DNA of 64,000 nucleotides from DASRJG01 sp032124015 (GTDB lineage: Bacteria > Acidobacteriota > Polarisedimenticolia > Polarisedimenticolales > DASRJG01): contig JAQBEH010000024.1 in assembly GCA_032124015.1 (NCBI GenBank), forward strand, positions 11,844 to 75,843, given 5' to 3'. The notes under the pieces are model-generated. The model did not search any database and was not told the origin of the DNA. It saw only the letters and a list, made by a program, of their open reading frames with translations. Positions 35,615 through 44,108 of this stretch are shown here, piece by piece. Position 1 is the stretch's first letter, and the number at the start of each line of letters is the position of its first letter. Made by a program: the position numbers and the translations under genes.

Positions 35615-38401
35615 ATGCCGCAGCGATTCGTCCGCCGTCTGATCAAGCTCTCCGTCACCGCCTTCGCTCTGGCCGCAGTGCTCGCGATTCTGGCGGCGCC
35701 TCTGGCCCGCGCGGCCGACGACACCGTGCCCTACCTCGATCGGGAGGCGATTGAAGGCCTGCTCAAGCAGAAGATCTCCGAGCTCGCGAACGAAAAAGAC
35801 GAGGATGGAGTCCCATTCAAGCTGGGACGGTATTCGAAGTCATTCAAGAAGGTCGATGCCTCGACCTATCTCGTCTCGTTTCACCAGGCCACGATCGAGA
35901 AAATGACTCAAGAACCGACCGATCAGGTCAAGACGGAACGCTACGAGCTCACGGTTAGCAAGGGAAACGACGGGAAGTGGGCCATCACAAAGCAGGAGCT
36001 CAAAGACACGTTTGTCGGCCTCTATCGCGGCTACATCGGAGGGGAGTGGATCTACAAGTTCAACGCGCTCAAGTTCGAGAAGGAAGGCCTGAAGGTCTCC
36101 GCCGGCAACGGCTGGGCCTACGGAGCCCGCCGCCTGGGGGAACCCACCGGATTCGCCGTCTTCGCGGACGATCTCAAGTTCGACTACACCCCGCCCACAG
36201 ACACCGCCGAGACAAGTCATTACTCGGCGCTGATCAAGAAGATCGCCAAAGACCACCCCAATGATCTCGTCTTTGCGCCCGAGAGGCTCGCCATCCGGTG
36301 CGACGCGAAGACATGCGCCGAATTCATGACGTCCGTCTTCTCCGGCCTCGAGAAGGTCGGCGATCAGGAGGGGGGCGGCTCCGGCAATGCATCGGCCACC
36401 GGCGCCCAGGCGCGCATGCTCAAGCGGCTGAAAGAGGTCACGGACGAGGACAAGAAGGACCGCCGAGATAATCCGGTCGCCGGATTCTCCCGCGTGGACG
36501 ACCCGGACAACCGTTACTGGATGTTCAGCTTCAAACGGGACGGCGCGAAGGAGCACTACGCAAGCCTCACGTACGACAACCTCGAACCCTGGCAGATGTC
36601 CTACTCCGCCACGGACTTCGGGCCGATCTTCGCCTACTACAGCGAAGACACTCGCAACAAGGGCATCGATCCTCTGCTTCTCGAGGAACGCGGCGACCAG
36701 GAGGCTCGCGACTACGATCTGATCGGCCTCAAGGGTACGGTCGATCTGAGATTGGATGATCCCGCCGCCTACTCGGGTGACATCAGTTTCAAGATCAAGA
36801 TCAAGCGGGAGCTCAGAACGGTTCCTTTCTTCATCGCCCGCGTGAGGTTTCCAGGCGAGTCTGAAGCCCAGAAGAACCCGAAGCTATTCATCAACTCGGT
36901 CCAGGATGGCGACGGCAATGAACTGACGTGGACCCGATTCAGCTCGTTCGGAGGGCTCGCGGTGCTGCCGAAAACCGCGAACGCCGGCGATGTCATCACC
37001 CTCCGGGTCGACTTCCTCAACTACGATGCGATCTATTCGTTGAACCCCTACTTCTTCGGTCTTTCGCGGGGCGGGTGGCTGCCGTTCGTGCGCTTCGGCG
37101 ATTTCATCGACGAGTTCGATTTGACGACCCGCCTGCCCGAAAAATACGAAATCCTGGGCGTGGGCAAGAAGGAATCAGAGACCATCGAGGATGGCATCCG
37201 AGTCACCCGCTGGACGTCTCCAAGCCCGGTGACGTTCCCAACGGTTATTTTCGGCGACTACCTCAGCGACGACGCCGGGAAGTACCAGGCGACCAAGATG
37301 GACGGTACGGTCATTCCCGTCCGTGTCTACGTCGACAAGGGAAGCACGGCCGCGCTGGCGGACGCTGCAGGCGCGGCCGGAGGTGCGCGTGACATTCGCT
37401 CTTCGCAGTTGCGGGCCATCGCAACCCAGGCGTCGGTGGCGTTGAACCTCTACAAAGAGACCTACGGGGTCGACTACCCGTTCGCCAAGCTCGATCTCGT
37501 CGCCGATCCGCTCGGAAGTTTTTACGGGCAAGCTCCGGCATCGCTCATCTACCTCGGCTTCGGGGTCTTCCGGGGCGAGGGAACAGTGGCGATGGACTTC
37601 GGAGGGGGCGCGAGTATCTCGAAGTTCAACAAGGACGTCGTCGCGCACGAGGTCGGACACCAGTGGTGGGGCGGCCTGGTGACGAACGCCAACTTCCGAA
37701 ACTACTGGTTCGTCGAAACGATGGCCGAGGTGTCGTCCGCGATCTACGTCGAGGAGACTCAAGGCAAGAAAAGTTACCTCGAAAAGGTTGAAGGTTGGCG
37801 CAAGGTCATCCTGGACAACGATCCGCTCTCGAGCGTCCAGAACGGCTACACGACCTGGGCCGGGGACGGATTCCGCGCATCGGTTGCGAACATCTACAAC
37901 AAGGGTCCGTATGCCTTTCACGTCTTCCGGTCCACCTTCGGCGATGCGAAATTCAAAGAGCTGCTGAAAGCGCTCGCGCAGGAGCTGCAACACCAAGAAA
38001 TCGTCACCCGCCAGATGCAGGACGTGATGGAGAGAGTCGTCGGCGGAAACATGAACTGGTTTTTCGATCAGTGGATCCGCGGCGTCGGCATTCCCCAGTA
38101 CGCGATCTTCTGGAAGAAGCGACAGAACGAACAGGGCAAATGGATTGTCGAAGGATCGATCAAGCAGCGCGTGGTCATGGGCGACGAGAAGATCGAGCTG
38201 AAGGGCGTTTACTATCGCGGCGTTGCGCCGTTGACGTTTATCGACTTGGACGGCAAAGAAGTGAAATCTGCGAGACCCATGCTGGTCCAGGGCGCCGAAA
38301 CGCCGTTCAAGCTCATCGTCGCCGATGAGCCCGAGCAGGTTTACTTCAACAAAGACGGCGAGATTCTTGCCGAGGATTTGCTGATCAATCAGAGTTGGTA
38401 G
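35615..38401 (+). CDS. Exported M1-family (gluzincin) metallopeptidase
   Basis: The 928-residue protein has a signal peptide (about 1-32, ending LARAADD). The C-terminal half has the zinc site H678-E679-x-x-H682 (HEVGHQWWGG) and E701 (WFVETMAE), with exactly the 18-residue gap of M1 aminopeptidases. The usual exopeptidase GAMEN motif is not seen; the corresponding region reads APASLIYLGF, so it may not be a classical aminopeptidase. The N-terminal 350 residues match no family I know. It ends 7 bp before the ftsE start, so it may be co-transcribed with ftsEX. Confidence 0.85.
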   Translation: MPQRFVRRLIKLSVTAFALAAVLAILAAPLARAADDTVPYLDREAIEGLLKQKISELANEKDEDGVPFKLGRYSKSFKKVDASTYLVSFHQATIEKMTQEPTDQVKTERYELTVSKGNDGKWAITKQELKDTFVGLYRGYIGGEWIYKFNALKFEKEGLKVSAGNGWAYGARRLGEPTGFAVFADDLKFDYTPPTDTAETSHYSALIKKIAKDHPNDLVFAPERLAIRCDAKTCAEFMTSVFSGLEKVGDQEGGGSGNASATGAQARMLKRLKEVTDEDKKDRRDNPVAGFSRVDDPDNRYWMFSFKRDGAKEHYASLTYDNLEPWQMSYSATDFGPIFAYYSEDTRNKGIDPLLLEERGDQEARDYDLIGLKGTVDLRLDDPAAYSGDISFKIKIKRELRTVPFFIARVRFPGESEAQKNPKLFINSVQDGDGNELTWTRFSSFGGLAVLPKTANAGDVITLRVDFLNYDAIYSLNPYFFGLSRGGWLPFVRFGDFIDEFDLTTRLPEKYEILGVGKKESETIEDGIRVTRWTSPSPVTFPTVIFGDYLSDDAGKYQATKMDGTVIPVRVYVDKGSTAALADAAGAAGGARDIRSSQLRAIATQASVALNLYKETYGVDYPFAKLDLVADPLGSFYGQAPASLIYLGFGVFRGEGTVAMDFGGGASISKFNKDVVAHEVGHQWWGGLVTNANFRNYWFVETMAEVSSAIYVEETQGKKSYLEKVEGWRKVILDNDPLSSVQNGYTTWAGDGFRASVANIYNKGPYAFHVFRSTFGDAKFKELLKALAQELQHQEIVTRQMQDVMERVVGGNMNWFFDQWIRGVGIPQYAIFWKKRQNEQGKWIVEGSIKQRVVMGDEKIELKGVYYRGVAPLTFIDLDGKEVKSARPMLVQGAETPFKLIVADEPEQVYFNKDGEILAEDLLINQSW

Positions 38402-38408
38402 GCCGGCC

Positions 38409-39077
38409 CTGATCAAGATCTACCATCTGACCAAGAGCTACGCCGAGGGCGCCACCGCGCTCAAGGACGTCAGCTTCGAGGTCAGCCGCGGGGAGTTCGT
38501 CTTCATCACCGGGCCCTCCGGAGCCGGGAAGTCGACTCTCCTCCGCCTCATGCTGCGCCGGGAGCTTCCCACGCAAGGGCAGCTTATCGTGAACGGCCGC
38601 AACGTCGTGTCGCTGCCGCCGTGGAAGATCCCCGAGCTGAGGAGGTCGATCGGCGTCGTGTTCCAGGACTTCAAGCTGATTCGGCGCAAGTCCGCGCTTG
38701 AAAACGTCGCGTACGTCCTCAACGTCGCCGGTGTCCCGCGCGGGGAGCAGAAACGTCGCTCCTACCTCGCGCTCAAGGGCGTCGGCCTCCAGCACCGCTT
38801 GAACGTCACGCCGGACGTCTTGTCCGGCGGCGAGCAACAACGCGTCGCCATCGCGCGCGCCGTCGTCAACGAGCCCGAGTTGCTCCTCGCGGATGAGCCG
38901 ACCGGGAATCTCGATCCGGATCTCGCCGTGGAGATCATGCGGCTCTTCCGCGAGATCAACGCGCGCGGGACGACCGTCGTGGTCGCCACGCATGATCGCG
39001 ACCTCATCCGTCGCATGCAGCGACGCACGATCGTGCTCGAGCACGGCAGGCTGAGCGACTCGTCGGTTTCCGCGTGA
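38409..39077 (+). CDS. ftsE: Cell division ATP-binding protein FtsE, apparent CTG start
   Basis: FtsE is the ATPase of the FtsEX complex, which activates septal wall hydrolases. The 222-residue protein has Walker A GPSGAGKST, the Q-loop VFQDFKLI, signature LSGGEQQRVAIAR, Walker B LLLADEPTGNLD and the H-loop ATHDR. The family N-terminus (MI followed by a short strand, then SY, then ALKDVSFEV) begins exactly at a CTG at 38409 (CTG ATC AAG ATC). No ATG, GTG or TTG lies in frame between the upstream stop (38382) and this point. The first ATG, at 38550, comes after Walker A. A weak GTAGG lies upstream. It overlaps ftsX by 4 bp. Confidence 0.9.
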   Translation: MIKIYHLTKSYAEGATALKDVSFEVSRGEFVFITGPSGAGKSTLLRLMLRRELPTQGQLIVNGRNVVSLPPWKIPELRRSIGVVFQDFKLIRRKSALENVAYVLNVAGVPRGEQKRRSYLALKGVGLQHRLNVTPDVLSGGEQQRVAIARAVVNEPELLLADEPTGNLDPDLAVEIMRLFREINARGTTVVVATHDRDLIRRMQRRTIVLEHGRLSDSSVSA

Positions 39078-39985
39078 GTCCCGTCATCGCCCATCTTCGG
39101 TACTTCGTCTCCGACGCGGTGGACGAGTGGCGGCACAGCCCGGGCCCGAACCTCCTGGCGACCGCGACCCTCGCGGCCGTCATGTTCGTCGCGGGACTGA
39201 ACTTCCTCATTCTCGCCAATCTCAAGGCGCACGTCGGCCGCTGGAAGAACGACCTGCGGGTTTCGGTCTACCTGGTCGACGGCGCGCGCGCGGCGGACGT
39301 GGACGCCCTTTACGCGAAGATTTCCGCCGTACCTGGGGTGGCGCGCGTGGAGCGCGTCGACAAGGACGAGGCTCTGCGTCGTTTCCGCGCCTCGTTCAGA
39401 GACCTGGCGGATGTTCCGGCGGAGCTCGAGACGAATCCGCTCCCCGCCTCCCTCGAGGTCGTTCTCGATTCCGGGCCGCAGGCGCGCGATACCGCGCGGT
39501 CCGTGGGCGAGGCCGTCGCTGGAGCGACGGTCGTCGAGGAGATTCGCTACGACCAAGCGTTCTTGGACCGTATCGACGCGCTTCTCGACATCGCGCGCTG
39601 GGGCGGGGCGAGCCTCGGGCTCGTCGTGCTGACGGCGGTCGCGTTCGTCGTATCGGGAGTCTTGCGCTTGACGGTGTATGCGCGACGCGACGAAATCGAC
39701 ATCATGAATCTCGTCGGCGCGTCGCCCATGCTCGTGCGCGGGCCGTTCCTCGTCGCCGGCGTGGCACAGGGTCTCATGGGCGGTCTGCTCGCGCTGTTCC
39801 TGGTCGAAGGCGCGCGGCGCGCGGCGCGCGGTTACGCCGGGGCGATTCCCGGCGGGTTGTTCGATCTGGCCGCAGGCAGTCCGCTGCCGCTCGGCCCGTC
39901 GTGCTTTGTCGTGTTCGTCGGGGCGGCACTCGGATTCGTGTCGGCTTGGTTCGCCGTGCGCGAGGCGAGGGACCTCGAGCGCTGA
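39074..39985 (+). CDS. ftsX: Cell division protein FtsX
   Basis: FtsX is the membrane partner of FtsE. The 303-residue protein has the expected plan: one N-terminal membrane segment (about 27-48), a periplasmic domain (about 50-170, SVYLVDGARAADVDALYAKI) that contacts hydrolases or adaptors, then three membrane segments with the ERRDEIDIMNLVGAS-like loop (here ARRDEIDIMNLVGASP). It starts with GTG overlapping ftsE. It converges with the gene at 39995, leaving 9 bp. Confidence 0.92.
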   Translation: MSPVIAHLRYFVSDAVDEWRHSPGPNLLATATLAAVMFVAGLNFLILANLKAHVGRWKNDLRVSVYLVDGARAADVDALYAKISAVPGVARVERVDKDEALRRFRASFRDLADVPAELETNPLPASLEVVLDSGPQARDTARSVGEAVAGATVVEEIRYDQAFLDRIDALLDIARWGGASLGLVVLTAVAFVVSGVLRLTVYARRDEIDIMNLVGASPMLVRGPFLVAGVAQGLMGGLLALFLVEGARRAARGYAGAIPGGLFDLAAGSPLPLGPSCFVVFVGAALGFVSAWFAVREARDLER

Positions 39986-39994
39986 GGCCGCTTC

Positions 39995-42994
39995 CTACCA
40001 GTCGTAAGCGATGAAAAACTCGCTGACCGCGTTGCTGACGTCGGCATCGACGGGGACCAACTCGACGACGCCCGGTATCGTGGAGCCATTCACATAGCGC
40101 GTGTACGGCAGGCGTTTCGCCCAGGTAAAATTGAACTGCAACCCCAAGAGGTACATCTGGAAACCCATGCCCCACGTGGCGCGCAAGTCCTGCAATTGGT
40201 TTCTCGAGTCGTCCCACCACGAGAACGGGATGTTCGTGAAGGTTCCGTTGGGGTTGGGTTGCGCGCGCACGAACTGCAAGTCCGGGTCGTAAAACTCGTC
40301 GTTGGGGAGCCACGCGGTCCCGACGTCGAGAAAGACGACTCCGCGGATGTTCTGAATCGGCCCGAATGGGAACCGCAACTCGTCGACGAACGGGAACCGC
40401 AACTCGAGATTGGCGCCCGCGACGTTCGATCCATAAAAGTCCCGGAAGTCGTAGCCGCGCAAAGTGTTGAGGCCCCCGACCCCATAGAAGATGTCGCGGC
40501 CGCCCGTGTTGATGATCCCCACGGTGCGAAACGCCAGCAGGGACCGTCGCGTCAGCTGCTTGTATGCGCGGAAATCCAGCTCGTACTGGAGGACGTTGCC
40601 GGCCAGATCGCCCCCGAGATTCAGACCGTAGGTCACCCCCACTTCGAAGCGCTTTCCCTGGAACGGGCCGAACGATTGGAAGCGTGTGGTGTCGCCGACG
40701 ATGGATGTCCGGAACGTAAGGAAGCGATCGCTCACCGACGCGAAGTCCGTCACGACGAAGCCGTTGGCATCGATGCTATAGCCGACGAAGATGTCTTGCG
40801 CGGCGTCGGAGGCCGTGACCGAGGCGTCGACGCGGTAGTAGCGGTTGATCGGGAACTGGGCGAAGAACTCCGCACCCGAGTTTCTCTGTGACTGCCTGGA
40901 GCTGCCGCTAAACCCTCCGCTGGACAGGTAGTAGTCGCGCAGGTCGAACAGAGTCACGCCCCACCGGTTGCGACGTTTGAGGTTCAGGTAAGTGGCCACG
41001 AAGTTCGAGAAGGTGGCCACGCTGTAGTACTGCACGCCGATTCGGTGGTCGCCGAGCAGATCGGCGAATTGCAGCACGACATTCGAGAGGAAGGTCCCGT
41101 CATTTGCGACTCCGATGCTGATCGATGGTGCTTCGAGGTCCCATTTCAGTTTGTACGGCTTGATGGTGGCGACGTCGACCTTCAGATTGAGTGGCGGCTC
41201 GAAAGGCACGGCCTCGGCGGCGCCGGCCACCGCCGGTTCGGACGACGGAAGAGCCTCCGACGGCTTTACCGGCATGCGATACAACCGGAACGTTCCGCCG
41301 AAGTAGGCGGTCATGACGAGGTAGGGCTCCCCCTCTCTCGGCGCCATCTCGACGGGCGAGAAACAGCCCCCCACGACGTCGGTGTACTGGCGGGTCTCTC
41401 CCGAGGCCAGGTCCAGCGCGAAGATGTTGAAAACTCCGTAGCCTCCGCGGTCCGACGAGAAAAAGACGGTCTTGCCGTCCCGCGAATACGACGGTTGGAT
41501 GTCGACCGAAGGGCCGAAGGTCAGCTGGGTCTTCTGGGCCGCATCCGAAAGTTCCACCGAGAAAACTTTCCACGAGATGCCGATCCGCCGGTTGTACAGC
41601 ACGGTGACGCCGTCCGGGGCGTACCACGGGTTCGCGTCGTAATCGTTGTCCTGGGTGAGATTGCGGATCGCCTTCGTCGCGAGATCCAGCTCGAAGATGT
41701 CGACCACGCCGTTCTTGTTGCCCTCGAACGCGATGCGTTTGCCGTCCGGCGAAAACGCCGGGCTCGCGCCCTGCGCGATTCCGGGAAGAGTGATGATCTG
41801 CTCGAGCTTGCCGTGCAACGAATCGTAGATCGCAATCTTGCGCGTGTTTTCCTTGCGTACGAAAACAGCGATCTGGTCGCCGGTCGGCGACCAGGAAAGG
41901 TCGCGTCGCCCGGAGAACGCTTCGGTGACGAGATAGCGGTACTTGTTGGACCAGCCCTTGGTCAGGTTCTTGACCTGCTTCCCGTCCTCGGCGGAGAGCA
42001 CGACGAGATCCAGGTCCATCTTGGGGGATGCGAGCGCTGCGACCAGCTCGCCTGAGGGTGAGAGGGTCGGCGAGAACGTGAACACGCCCTTTTTGTGAAT
42101 CCCGATTTCTGGTCCGTAGTCGTCGGGGCTCTTCTTTTCGAGGAGAACCGGAAAGTACTTTTGACGGAGGTATCGGTTGAAGTTCCGGTCGAAGGTATTC
42201 ATATCGACACCGAACGCCTCTTTGACCGCCTTTTCGACGTTGCCGGTCAAGAGGACCTTGCGGTACTCGTAGATGAAGTTGTGAACGCCTTCCGTGCCGT
42301 AATCCTGCTCGATGAAGTCGAAGACGGCATGGCCGAAGCGGTAGCTCAGATAGGACAGCGAATCGAACGCCTGGATGGGCGGAATGAAGTTGTTGACGAC
42401 CGCGTCCCGGATGACCATCCGGTCGAGGCTTTCCTCGTCCTGCCCGAAATACGACGCCATCCCCTCGACGAGCCATATGGGAATCCGGGCGCGCAGCGCC
42501 CGCCCGAGGTACCCCTCGAAGAAGAGCGAGTACTGGAAGATGTGCGTGAGCTCGTGCGAAATGAGCTTGTAGAGTTTGTCCGGCGGCTGGTCGATCGGCA
42601 GGACGATCCGGTTCTGCACGTATTCCGCGAACGCTCCGACCGCCTCGGGAAGCTCTTCGAGGACGACGTTCGTCTCCTCGAACTCCCCATGGGTCTTGTA
42701 GATCACCATCGGGATGCGGAAGCGCAGCTCGTGGTCGAGTTCCTTGCTCAATCGGACGTAGGCGCTCTCCGCGTCCGAGACGACCTCGTCGAGAAAAGGC
42801 TGGGACTCGGGGTAGAAGTAGACGTCGAAGTGCGGTGACTTGTAAACCTTCCAGTGGAAGTTGTCGTAGGCGATCTTGTTCTGCCCGAAAACTCGGTAGT
42901 ACTGAGCCATCGCCGGGTGGGCGCTCCACGCCGCGAAAGCGAAAACGAGGGCGGCGACTACCGTGGTCGTGCGCCGCCGATGCGGAATCGTCAT
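39995..42994 (-). CDS. Exported peptidase-MA / WD-like propeller / outer-membrane barrel fusion
   Basis: The 999-residue protein has a signal peptide (cleavage near 31, PAMA-QYY). A metallopeptidase-like domain has H147-E148-L-T-H151 and E177 (WLVEGMAS), the layout of peptidase MA-type proteins. TolB-like propeller repeats follow (about 295-600), for example LSWSPTGDQIAVF, PAFSPDGKRIAFEG and YSRDGKTVFFSSDRGG. The C-terminal ~300 residues look like a BamA/surface-antigen barrel (GLNTLRGYDFRDF, LELRFPFVDELRFP) ending in the aromatic AYDW. ATG 42994 is chosen because it starts the signal peptide. The upstream neighbour ends 13 bp before it. Confidence 0.82.
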   Translation of the reverse strand: MTIPHRRRTTTVVAALVFAFAAWSAHPAMAQYYRVFGQNKIAYDNFHWKVYKSPHFDVYFYPESQPFLDEVVSDAESAYVRLSKELDHELRFRIPMVIYKTHGEFEETNVVLEELPEAVGAFAEYVQNRIVLPIDQPPDKLYKLISHELTHIFQYSLFFEGYLGRALRARIPIWLVEGMASYFGQDEESLDRMVIRDAVVNNFIPPIQAFDSLSYLSYRFGHAVFDFIEQDYGTEGVHNFIYEYRKVLLTGNVEKAVKEAFGVDMNTFDRNFNRYLRQKYFPVLLEKKSPDDYGPEIGIHKKGVFTFSPTLSPSGELVAALASPKMDLDLVVLSAEDGKQVKNLTKGWSNKYRYLVTEAFSGRRDLSWSPTGDQIAVFVRKENTRKIAIYDSLHGKLEQIITLPGIAQGASPAFSPDGKRIAFEGNKNGVVDIFELDLATKAIRNLTQDNDYDANPWYAPDGVTVLYNRRIGISWKVFSVELSDAAQKTQLTFGPSVDIQPSYSRDGKTVFFSSDRGGYGVFNIFALDLASGETRQYTDVVGGCFSPVEMAPREGEPYLVMTAYFGGTFRLYRMPVKPSEALPSSEPAVAGAAEAVPFEPPLNLKVDVATIKPYKLKWDLEAPSISIGVANDGTFLSNVVLQFADLLGDHRIGVQYYSVATFSNFVATYLNLKRRNRWGVTLFDLRDYYLSSGGFSGSSRQSQRNSGAEFFAQFPINRYYRVDASVTASDAAQDIFVGYSIDANGFVVTDFASVSDRFLTFRTSIVGDTTRFQSFGPFQGKRFEVGVTYGLNLGGDLAGNVLQYELDFRAYKQLTRRSLLAFRTVGIINTGGRDIFYGVGGLNTLRGYDFRDFYGSNVAGANLELRFPFVDELRFPFGPIQNIRGVVFLDVGTAWLPNDEFYDPDLQFVRAQPNPNGTFTNIPFSWWDDSRNQLQDLRATWGMGFQMYLLGLQFNFTWAKRLPYTRYVNGSTIPGVVELVPVDADVSNAVSEFFIAYDW

Positions 42995-43007
42995 AGGGGC
43001 TCCGAGC

Positions 43008-44033
43008 TTATCCCTTGAAGAGCAGTCGTTGATCCGTCCGGGTCCGCGAGGCGACGACGGATAGCACGTCGCTCGCGGTCGAATTCCCCAGTTCGTAGAA
43101 CGCACTGATCGGGTCGTTAGCCTTGCCACGGAACACCGCTTGCCGCTGCAGGCGATCGCGGAACAGGAGTGATCCATCGGCGCCGCGGAAGTACAGAGCA
43201 TTCAACTCGAACGTGAATTCCTCTTGCTCGACGAAGACCGTCTGCCGGACCTTCTGCCCCGTCGTCTCGCTGACAAAATCGACATTCTCGAAGCCCGACG
43301 CGTCGCGCTTCGAAAAGCGCACGGCGCCGGTGACGATGACGTCGGATCCGTGCTCGTGCCCGAGCCATTTGAAGAACTCAGCGTTTTTTGCCATGTCCTC
43401 GAGCGTCTGCTCCGGAACCGCCGGGGGGGGCGTGATGTTTTGGATCGTGAACGAGGTGTGCTTCCGAAACTCGTTGCGGAGGAAGTGGACGATCTCGCGG
43501 TTGACGTCGACCAAGTCCGAGTCGTTGACGAGGAAGCTCGCGACCAGGACGGTCTTGACGCCGTCGAGCTTGAGTCGGGGCGGAAGTGGCAACGAAACGG
43601 CGACCTCGACGACGTCCCGCCCTCGCTTCTTGCGCCACTCGAAGGAAGCGTCTGCGGGCGGAACGGACGAGAGTTCCGCATCGGACGAACGACCCCAGAA
43701 CGAAGCGGAGCGCATGGCATTGTCGTAAATGCGGGAGTCTCGACCCCCGGCGGCGAGGGCCCGCCTGTAGAGCTCGCCGGCACGATCGGGTTTGCCCAGC
43801 GCCTCTTCGGCGATCGCCAGGTTGTTCAGGAGGCGGGGGTCGGCCGGGTTCTGTTTCAGTGCCTGTTCCCAACGGAACTTGGCCTCGCGCCAGTTGCCGC
43901 CGCGGGCCATTTCCGTGCCGAAGCGGAGGAGCTCGTCAATGGTGGCGTAGGCTGCGATCGCAGGCAGACAGAACCCGATCACGACGACACCGGCCGCGAG
44001 GAAAAGGCGCCACCGCCGGTGACGGATGGTCAT
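43008..44033 (-). CDS. Exported TPR protein, probable partner of the barrel fusion
   Basis: The 341-residue protein has an N-terminal membrane or signal segment (about 8-28) and at least two TPR units (about 32-110: NWREAKFRWEQALKQNPADP, NLAIAEEALGKPDRAGELYR). A C-terminal domain of about 220 residues follows, including VKTVLVASFLVNDSDLVDVN and GSDVIVTGAVRFSKRD. That part is reminiscent of lipoproteins with a strand-rich ligand-binding fold, but I cannot name it. The ATG at 44033 starts the signal; the frame is open further upstream. Probably one operon with the 39995-42994 gene. It is divergent from aroA. Confidence 0.75.
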   Translation of the reverse strand: MTIRHRRWRLFLAAGVVVIGFCLPAIAAYATIDELLRFGTEMARGGNWREAKFRWEQALKQNPADPRLLNNLAIAEEALGKPDRAGELYRRALAAGGRDSRIYDNAMRSASFWGRSSDAELSSVPPADASFEWRKKRGRDVVEVAVSLPLPPRLKLDGVKTVLVASFLVNDSDLVDVNREIVHFLRNEFRKHTSFTIQNITPPPAVPEQTLEDMAKNAEFFKWLGHEHGSDVIVTGAVRFSKRDASGFENVDFVSETTGQKVRQTVFVEQEEFTFELNALYFRGADGSLLFRDRLQRQAVFRGKANDPISAFYELGNSTASDVLSVVASRTRTDQRLLFKG

Positions 44034-44089
44034 TCTCGTCCCTCGCCCTCGTCCGATCGCCTCGATCTCCTCCTCGGCGCGGGCCTTCG

Positions 44090-44096
44090 CATAATA
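44090..44096. promoter_or_regulatory. -10-like box readable on both strands between aroA and the TPR gene
   Basis: CATAAT (44090-44095) reads toward aroA, 13 nt before its ATG. On the minus strand TATTAT (44096 to 44091) reads toward the TPR gene. The gap between the divergent starts is 75 bp, and no clear -35 is seen. Confidence 0.4.
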
Positions 44097-44108
44097 CACT
44101 CGCTCGGG

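Noticed and set aside
38382..38560. Frameshift or truncation in ftsE
   Set aside because: The frame is open across the whole conserved N-terminus and no other frame carries FtsE sequence, so a CTG start explains it better.
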